The position numbers were made by a program, and so were the translations under genes. Of a stretch of DNA of 35,865 bases, positions 28,679-35,865 are shown one piece after another. The notes below the pieces were generated by a model. That model had not been told where the DNA came from. It did no database searches and saw only the letters and a program-made list of their open reading frames with translations. Position 1 is the first letter of the stretch, and each line of letters opens with the position of its first letter. The stretch comes from Deltaproteobacteria bacterium (GTDB lineage: Bacteria; Myxococcota; Myxococcia; Myxococcales; 40CM-4-68-19), in the NCBI GenBank assembly GCA_025350525.1, contig JANXXR010000006.1, positions 1 to 35,865 on the forward strand, read 5' to 3'.

Positions 28679-29701
28679 TCAGGGAGCGACGTTCGCCTTC
28701 GACTCGTTGAAGAGCCGGGTGCTCGAATCGAAGAGCGCCGCCTGCTCGGGCGTGTCGCAGACGGTGCCGGCGGAGGTGGAGGCGCCCGGGGCGACCAGCT
28801 TGCCCGGGCAGTTCTGCGCGATCTGCGGGTTCAGCGTGGCCCACCGCTGCTTGGAGAGGCAGACCGCGCCCTTCGTGTTCCAGCCCGCCTCGAAGACGAA
28901 GGTGGGGTCGGAGGGCCCGTGCAGCTGGAAGGGGCCCGGCGCGGGGGCGGTGTCCCAGACGTTGATCCGGGTGCCGTTCTGGGTCCAGGTCCGGCCGTCG
29001 CCGCAGTAGTCCGCGCGCGCCAGGCGGGTACAGGCCCAGTGCAGGTTGGAGAACGTCAGCGAGGAGCCCGCGGCGTCGGTCAGCCACGGCCGGTAACCCC
29101 AGCGGTAGCACTTGGCCATCACGCCGCGGGTGCAGGCGAAGGAAAACTGCGTGGTGGACTCGACGCGGTTGCCGCCGCTGTCGAAGGTCGCGGCGATGGG
29201 AATGGCGGCGGCGACGCCGTTCGCGTCGGCGGCGCAGAGCGGAGAGTAGGTTTTGCTCGAGGAGTCGTAGAGGTCGATGGAGTAGAGCCAGGTACTGCCG
29301 TCCGCGGAGGACGGATCCTGGGAGACGCTGCGCACCACCGTCCAGACGGCCTGGCCGGCGTCGTCGGCGGGGATCCAGCTGCCGGCGAGGGAGGCGCCTG
29401 CCAGTGTGCCCTTGGGTCCGGAGACCTTGAGCTCGCCCTTCTCGATCCGCGCGGACGGAAGCCAGCCGTTGTTCCACCAGCCCGAATAGCGGTGGTAGAT
29501 GGGCGGCTCGGCGCTGGCGGTTCCCACCGGCGCGGCGCTTTGCAGCACCCGGCCCTGCAGCTGCTGTCCCTGGTCCTGGTAGTACGCTGGGCTGCGCGGG
29601 ACCAGCGACATTCCCTCGCGAGCCGCGGGCACTTCCTCTCCGCAGGCCAGCGTGAAGAGGAAGAGGAAAGACCATGAGAGCCGCGCGAAGGGGCTGTTCA
29701 T
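28679..29701 (-). CDS. ADYC domain-containing lipoprotein
   Basis: MNSPFARLSWSFLFLFTLACGEE lipobox; HWACTRLARADYCGDGRTWTQNGTRINVWD carries the ADYC motif. Confidence 0.85.
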   Translation of the reverse strand: MNSPFARLSWSFLFLFTLACGEEVPAAREGMSLVPRSPAYYQDQGQQLQGRVLQSAAPVGTASAEPPIYHRYSGWWNNGWLPSARIEKGELKVSGPKGTLAGASLAGSWIPADDAGQAVWTVVRSVSQDPSSADGSTWLYSIDLYDSSSKTYSPLCAADANGVAAAIPIAATFDSGGNRVESTTQFSFACTRGVMAKCYRWGYRPWLTDAAGSSLTFSNLHWACTRLARADYCGDGRTWTQNGTRINVWDTAPAPGPFQLHGPSDPTFVFEAGWNTKGAVCLSKQRWATLNPQIAQNCPGKLVAPGASTSAGTVCDTPEQAALFDSSTRLFNESKANVAP

Positions 29702-29753
29702 GAGGGCCCAACCTGCAAAGAACAAGGCTCGAAATCAAGCCCCCTGGCTCGAA

Positions 29754-32700
29754 TTATTGTTGATCGGAACACAATCGAAACCCGATGAGCAGGCCGCGGG
29801 CGGTGGCCTCGGAGGGCTCGCGGTTGACCGCGCGCGCGGAGAGGGCTCCCTGGTACCAGCTGCCGCCGCGGATGGCCGGCGCGCCCGACGGCGACACCAC
29901 CATCTCCCAGGCGTTGCCGGCCATGTCGGCCGCGCCCACCGGGCTGTTCGAGCGCGGGTGCGAGCCGACCGGGTCGGGCCCGAAGGCCAGCGGCTCGCGA
30001 CCGTAGGTCTCGTCGATGTTGGCGTCGGCGCCCGAGAGGGTGTCGCCGGAAGGAAAGGCGCGACCGTCCGCGCCCCGCGCCGCCCGCTCCCACTCCTCTT
30101 CGCGGCAGAGGCGAGCGCGGGGCACGCGGCCCTGGGAAGAGAGCCAGGCCGCGTACGCGCTCGCGTCCTGGAAGGTGATGCCGGTGACCGGCAGCTGTCC
30201 CCAGTCGACCGCCGCGTTGGTCCTGCGGCCGGGATACACCAAGGGCGCGCCCTCGACCGCCTCGTACGCCCGGGTGGTCGGCTGGATGCGGAGCACGAAG
30301 AGACCGTCGCTGCGCTGCGAGAGCGCGACGCCGTTGCGCGCCGTCTGCACCGCCGGCATCCGCAGCTTCCGCTCCGGCGGCGCGAGGGCGCGCAGGTAGT
30401 CCAGCCATTGGGCGAAAGTCACCTCGGTGCGGGCGATGGCAAAGGCCGCCGACTCCCGCTCGTGCAGCGGCGGCGCGCCGAAGATGCCCAGCCGCACGTC
30501 CTCCTCTCCTTCGTACCCGGTGAAGTAGCGGCCGGCGGGGAGCGCGATGAAGCCGGGCGGCGCCGGCCGGATGTCGCGCAGCTTCAGCTCCTGCCGGTCG
30601 CCGAAGCGGAGCAGCAAGGGCAGGCGCGCGCCAGAAGCCAGCTCGAGGACGTAGGAGCCGGGCTTGAGCTCGCGCTCGGCGCCGGGCTTGAGCTGGATCG
30701 CGGGCGAGGCGTCGAGCAGCGGCCGCAGCTGCGCGTCCACGTCGATCTTCAGGCGCGCGGGCCGCTCGAAAGGAGCGCGCCGCCCGCCGCCCGGGTCCAC
30801 CTGGGCCAGCTGCGCGAGGAGCCCGGCGCGCTCTCGCGAGAGCGGATTCTGCCCGTCGCGCTCCAGCCGGAAGACGACCAGGTCCGCGAGCAGCCGGCGC
30901 GGCTCCTCTCCGGGCGAGAGCAGGAGGGCGCTGTCGATGGCGCCCCGCGCCTGTTCGAGGATCTGCAAAAGGCTGTGGTCGGCCGCCAGCACCCGCGTCC
31001 AGACCTGCTCGGCCACCACCGTCTGGTCGGCGTCGAAGCGGGCGAAGGCCTCGCGGCGCAAGGACCGCTCCTCCTGGTCGAGCGCGCGTGCCTTCTCCAG
31101 CGCCGCGGCCGCCCCGTCCAGCTGCGCGGCGGCCAGCTTGTGCTGGGCGGCCTGCGCGCGCGAGCGGACCTCGGCGATTCCCAGCCCGAGGAGCAGGGGC
31201 AAAGCGACTGCGCCTGCAAGGATGAGGAAGCGCTGCCGGCGCGCCGCAGTGGTCGAGGCCAGGACGAAGCGGCGCTCCCGCTCTCCGAGCGGCAGATCGT
31301 CAAACTGCTGCAGGTCGCGCAGCCGCCGCCGGGACCAGAGGCCCTCCTCGCCGCGGGAGCTCTCCCATTCCTCGGCGGCCCGCTCCAGCCGCATCAACAG
31401 CGCGCGCTTCTGCTCGTCCTGACCCACCCAGGCGCGCAGCTGTTCCCAGCTCTGGATCAACGCCTCGTGCGCCAGCTCGTAGGTGGTGGTGGCCCCCTGC
31501 GCGCTGCCTTGCGGATCGCCCGAGGTGAGGATGCGGGCGGCCACCAGCGCCTCGAGGGCGCTCGAGATGTCGCCTCCGGGCGGGAAGTCGGCCCGGATCC
31601 TTCGCGCCCGGGTGCCCTGGGCGGTGACGAGAAGGCGCAGGATCTGCTCCGCGGCGCGCCGCTGCGCAACGGAGAGCTGGGCGATCGCCTGGTCGGCATG
31701 GCGCGCCAGTGCCCCGCCGACGCCGCCCAGCGCCAAAAGCGCGCTGCCGTCGATGACCCGCCGGATCGGATCGCGCCTCTGCCACAGCTCGGTGACGGCG
31801 AACTGCACGAGCGGCAGCGCGCCGGGCCCGACCTTGGCGGCGGCCACCAGGTCGTCCACCAGCGTCTCTGGCGCGAAGCGGAAGTCCGCCGCCCGCGCCG
31901 GCCCCTCGATGGCCTGTCGCAGGCCCTCCTCGGTGAGCGGCCGCAAGAGGTAGAGGGCGGCGCCGAGCTCGGGGCCGAGCGAGGGCAGCGCCGACAGCCG
32001 CGTGAGGAAGTCGCTGCGGGCGGTGGAGAGGAAGCGGAAGTTCGGGCTGCGAACCGTCAAGGCTCCGAGGAAGCGGCTGAGCGCCTCGGCGTCGTCGGGC
32101 GAGGCGAGCGAGACCAGCTCCTCCAGGCCGTCGATGAAGAGCGCGCGGCCCTGGCCGTCGGGGGCGGCGCGGGCCCGGGCGGCGAGCTGCTCCGGGTCGG
32201 TGCGCAGGGCCAGCGCCGCGGCGAGCTCGTCGACGCCGAGCCACTTTTGCAGCGCCGCTGCGACCGCCTCCACCGGGCGCATGCCGAGCGAGAGCGAGAC
32301 GACCTCGAAGCTCCGCTGCTCCAGCGCGCCTGCCCGCAGCTGGGGCAAGCACTCCCGCGCGGCAGAGCGAGCTCTTGCCCACTCCGGAATCTCCCGCCAC
32401 CAGCACGAACGACGCCGCCCGCAGCCGCTCCAGCACCGCGCGCACCTCGCGCTCCCGGCCGAAGAAGAGCGCCGCGTGCTCGGGCCCGAAGACGGAGAGG
32501 CCCCGGTAGGGCTCCTCGGGCAGGGGGCCGCGCTGGTGCGCCAAGAGCGGCTCGAGCACCTCGAGCAGCGCCTCGGCACGCTGGGGGCGGCTGCGCGGAT
32601 CCGGCGAGAGACAGGCATGCACCAGCGCCGCGACCTCTCTGGGAGCCCGTGCGAGCGGCGCAAACGACCCGGCCTCCGCCTGCGACCGCAGCTCGTCGAG

Positions 32701-33411
32701 CGTCCGCGCCTGGTAGGGTGGGCTTCCGCTGCAGATCTCATAGATGACCGCGCCCCAGGCATAGAGATCGCTCAGTCGCGTCCCCGGCGCGCCGCCGAGG
32801 AGCTCGGGAGCGGCGTAGAGGGGAGTTCCCACCTGCAGCATGGCGCCGTGCCGTGCCACCGGGTCCGCGGCGCCGGGAAGCGGCTGCGTCTCGGCGAGGC
32901 CGGGGGTGATCTTCTGCAAGGGCAGGGCGTCGGGTTCGGCCAGCGCCGCCGAGACGCCGAAGTCCACCAGCTTGAGCTCCCCGGCGTCGGAGAGCAGCAC
33001 GTTGGCGGGTTTCAGGTCGCGGTGCAGAACGCCAGCCCGGTGGGCGGCGGCGAGGGCACGGGCCAGCTGCAGCGCGATGGGCAGCACCTGGTCCAGGTCG
33101 AGCGGCAGCGGCAAGAGGTCGAGGCTGCGGCCGTCCACCCACTCGGAGACGATGAAGGGCCGCCCCAGCACCTCGCCGACGCGATGGACCGCGACCACGT
33201 TGGGATGCTGCAGCCGGGCCAGCGAGCGCGCCTCGAGCAAAAAGCGCGCGCGCATCTCCGGCCGCTCGGCATGGCGCACGAACTTGATGGCCACCTGCCT
33301 GCCCAGGAGTTCGTCGTCGGCGAGGAACACCTCGCCCATGGCGCCGCGGCCCAGCGGCCGGACGATGCGAAACTCGAAGAAGGCGCGGGGCGGCTGGAAG
33401 TCCTCGCTCAC
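29754..33411 (-). pseudogene. Ser/Thr protein kinase fused to nSTAND-type P-loop ATPase, TM helix and C-terminal FGE-sulfatase-like domain; single frameshift
   Basis: N-part 33411->~32348: GRGAMGEV, VAIKFV, HRDLKPANVLL, VDFGVS, then GDSGVGKSSLCRAG; C-part ~32347->29754: RAGALEQRSFEVVSLSLG..., TM FLILAGAVALPLLLGLGIAEV, RVPRARLCREEEWERAARG...NAWEMV...IRGGSWY...GFRLC. The frames join with one extra A at 32347/32348. Confidence 0.85.
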
Positions 33412-35136
33412 GCCTGAAGCCCGTACTGCTTGACCTTGAGCACGAAGGTGCGCAGCGGCATCCCGATCAGCTGCGCGGCGTGCTTCTGCACCCCGCCGCT
33501 CGCCGCCAGCGCCTCGACCATCCGGGCGCGCTCGAGCGCCTTGATCTCCGCTCCGATGGAGGTGGCGAAGCCCTCGCGCTTCTGCACGGGCCGCGGCGGC
33601 GCGGGCGCCACCTCCCGTCCTTCACCGAGCGCGATCTCCTCGATGATGGGCCCTTCGTGCAGCGCGGCCAGCGCGGCCATGAGGTTGCGCAGCTCGCGGA
33701 CGTTGCCGGGCCAGGCGTGCAGAGACAGCTGCGCCATGGCCGCCGCGCTGATGGGTTGGCGTCCCGATGCCGAGAGCTTTGCAGGCGCTGGCGAGGAAGG
33801 TCCGCGCCAGCAGCGGGATCTCGCGGGGGCGGCTGCGCAGCGCCGGCAGCGCCACCCGCGCCGCGCAGAGGCGGAAGTAGAGATCCTCGCGGAAGCGGCC
33901 TGCTTTGACCTCGGCGGCGAGATCGCGGTGGGTGACGGCGATTACCCGCACGTCCACCGCCACGCTGCGCGAGTCGCCCAGCCGGACGATCTGGTGGGTC
34001 TCCGCGGCGCGCAGGAGCTTGGCCTGCAGCGGCAGCGAGAGCTCGCCGATCTCGTCGAGGAAGAGCACGCCGCCCGCGGCCGCCTCGAAGAAGCCCTGCT
34101 TGGCGGCGGTGGCCCCGGAGAAGGCCCCGCGCTCGTGGCCGAACAGCTCGCTCTCGGCCAGCGCCTCCGGCAGCGCTGCGCAGTTGACCGGGATGAACGG
34201 TCCCTGCGCCCGCCGGGATCGGGCGTGCAAGGCCAGGGCGATCATCTCCTTGCCGGTGCCGGTCTCTCCGGTGATGAGGACGGGCAGGTCGCTGGGGGCG
34301 AGCCGCTCCACCAGCCGGTAGAGGCCGCGCATGGCGGGGTCGGCGACGATCAGCTCCTGCGCGCCCAGCCCGACGCGCATCACCAGCTCGCGGGCGAGAT
34401 GGACGCCGGGCTTGCCGGCCGCCTCCCGCGCCGCCCACAGCAGCGACTCGCCGTCGGCTGCGTCCTCGGGAAAGAGGGCGATGCCGGCGCTCGCTTTGCT
34501 TTCCTCTAGCGTGGCGAGGAGCTCGGTCGCGAGCTGGACCACTTCCGGCTCCTCCAACTCCGGCAGCAGGAAGAGCAGCATCGCCGGAGAATCGAGCGCG
34601 CCCCGGTCGTGCGACCGCAAGCGGGACTTGAGGCGCGTCAGCTGCTGCGGCGCGAACGGCACCGGCGCCGACACCGCGATCAGCGCCAGGGGCCGCTCGT
34701 AGTGCGTCGAGCGGGCCAACTCCTCCGCCAGGCGCTCGCGCAGGCGGGGCAGCGGCACCAGGGAATCCTCGGCGTGGGCCCGCTGACCCTGCAGCACCAG
34801 CGTCACCTTGCCGAGCGTGATGACGTCTCCCGGCGCGATGGCCCGCGGCTCCTTGACGGCGGCGCCGTTGAGCAGGGTCCCGTTGCGGCTGCCCAGGTCG
34901 CTCAGCACCACGCTGTCCCGGGTCACCAGCAGCCGCGTGTGCAGCCGCGAGATCGATGGGTCGTCGATGATCAGGTCCGCGTCCACCGCCCGGCCGATGG
35001 TGAAGGGTCCCGTCCGCAGCGCCACCACCTGCGAGCTTCCCTCCTGCACGATCACCAGCTGGAGCCGCTCCCAATCGGCTTGCCTGGGCGCTGCTTCGAA
35101 GTCCTGGGTCTCCCGCGGGGGGGCCATCTCCGTCAT
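33408..35136 (-). pseudogene. Sigma54-dependent transcriptional activator: FHA, degenerate GGDEF-like domain, AAA+, Fis-type HTH; single frameshift
   Basis: FHA core GPFTIGRAVDADLIIDDPSISRLHTRLLV..LSDLGSRNGTLLNG; Walker A GETGTGKE; GAFSGA; Walker B GGVLFLDEIGEL; HAWPGNVRELRNL and C-terminal GGVQKHAAQLIGMPLRTFVLKVKQYGL lie in another frame after an extra G in 33753-33755. Confidence 0.87.
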
Positions 35137-35233
35137 CCGGCCGCCAGCCAAGCACGACAGTCGCCGCTGGCGCAATGGCCGGCGCGGGTGCGATTGTTTT
35201 TCAGAATTCCGTACCAGGCTTGAAAGGATTTCA

Positions 35234-35865
35234 TTGCCGGACACCGACTCCCGCTACCTCCGGCTCAGGCTCCTCTATGCGCTCTTGCCGTTGCTGGCGC
35301 TGGACACGGTGCTGTTCGCGGCGCGGCTGCTCGAGCGGATCGAGCTCTTCTTTCCGCGGCCGGATCGGATGGAGCTGCAGGACTGGCTGAACATCAGCGC
35401 CTCCTTCTTCTTCTTCCACTTCGGCATCGCGCTCTTCGCCATCGGGCTGGTGCGCTGCAGCCGGCGGCCCGACCTCGCCATCTGGTTCCTGCGCGTGCTG
35501 GCGCTGCTGATCAGCCTCTGCGAAATCGTCGGACACATCTACTTCATGATCACCGGCGACTCGCTGGACTTCTTCCAGCTCGTCTACGCCCTGCAGCGCC
35601 CGCGCGAGGTCTGGCTGATCGCCCGCGCCGGGGCCAACGAGGCGCGGTGGCTCCTCGCCGTCGCGCTCTACGCCGTCCTGCTGGCCGCGCCGCGCCTGCA
35701 CCGCCGCTTCATTCCCCGGCCGGCCAGCACCCCGCGGGCCCCGCTCCTCACCCGCCGCGCCGGCTGGATGCTGCTGCTGGGCGGCATCCCCATCGCGGCC
35801 ATGGGCGCCCTCGTCTTCGCCGACCCCAGGCTCGACGCCATGGCCCGGCGCGATCCGGCCATCAA
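35234..35865 (+). CDS. Membrane-anchored sulfatase/phosphoglycerol-transferase-like protein, N-terminal TM region (truncated by window end)
   Basis: TTG start after aaagga; translation LPDTDSRYLRLRLLYALLPLLALDTVLFAARLLERIELFF...SLCEIVGHIYFMITGDSLDFFQLVYALQRPREVWLIA...; hydrophobic helices and the TGDSLDFFQLVYAL motif resemble LTA-synthase/sulfatase-family N-termini. Confidence 0.65.
   Translation, partial: MPDTDSRYLRLRLLYALLPLLALDTVLFAARLLERIELFFPRPDRMELQDWLNISASFFFFHFGIALFAIGLVRCSRRPDLAIWFLRVLALLISLCEIVGHIYFMITGDSLDFFQLVYALQRPREVWLIARAGANEARWLLAVALYAVLLAAPRLHRRFIPRPASTPRAPLLTRRAGWMLLLGGIPIAAMGALVFADPRLDAMARRDPAI

Noticed and set aside
29652-32747. 1031-aa + strand ORF
   Set aside because: Antisense shadow of the kinase-FGE gene; biased composition and no domains.
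35190-35230. Sigma54 promoter (TGGTACGGAATTCTGA on minus strand)
   Set aside because: Has a GG-like -24 element but no GC at the required -12 position.

Overview
High-GC window (~36 kb), gene-dense on both strands. The style (lipoboxes with DAG-rich linkers, ADYC lipoprotein, Ser/Thr kinase next to an FHA enhancer-binding protein) suggests Myxococcota or a relative; that lineage call is inference. From left to right: a MacAB/ADOP-type ABC export operon (-) with a second near-identical permease N-terminus at the left edge; a GH13 glycosidase (+); a large secreted EGF/Ig-repeat/beta-propeller protein broken by two 1-nt deletions and a TGG->TGA-type stop; a tannase/feruloyl-esterase-like gene (-); a zeta-toxin ATPase relic; a lipoprotein with a PDAG linker and InlB-B-like repeats; a GST-like gene (-); a tightly overlapping three-gene set (GHKL ATPase, STAS protein, PhcB-like SAM methyltransferase) that is the best candidate for an undercharacterised signalling module; three co-oriented secreted BNR/beta-propeller proteins; a RAYT/Y1-type transposase; an ADYC-domain lipoprotein; a Ser/Thr kinase-nSTAND-TM-FGE fusion, and an FHA/degenerate-GGDEF/sigma54 AAA+ activator, each interrupted by one 1-nt insertion; and the start of a membrane sulfatase-like gene. 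Several single-base lesions were located by reading frame transitions. I cannot tell true pseudogenisation from sequence error without reads.
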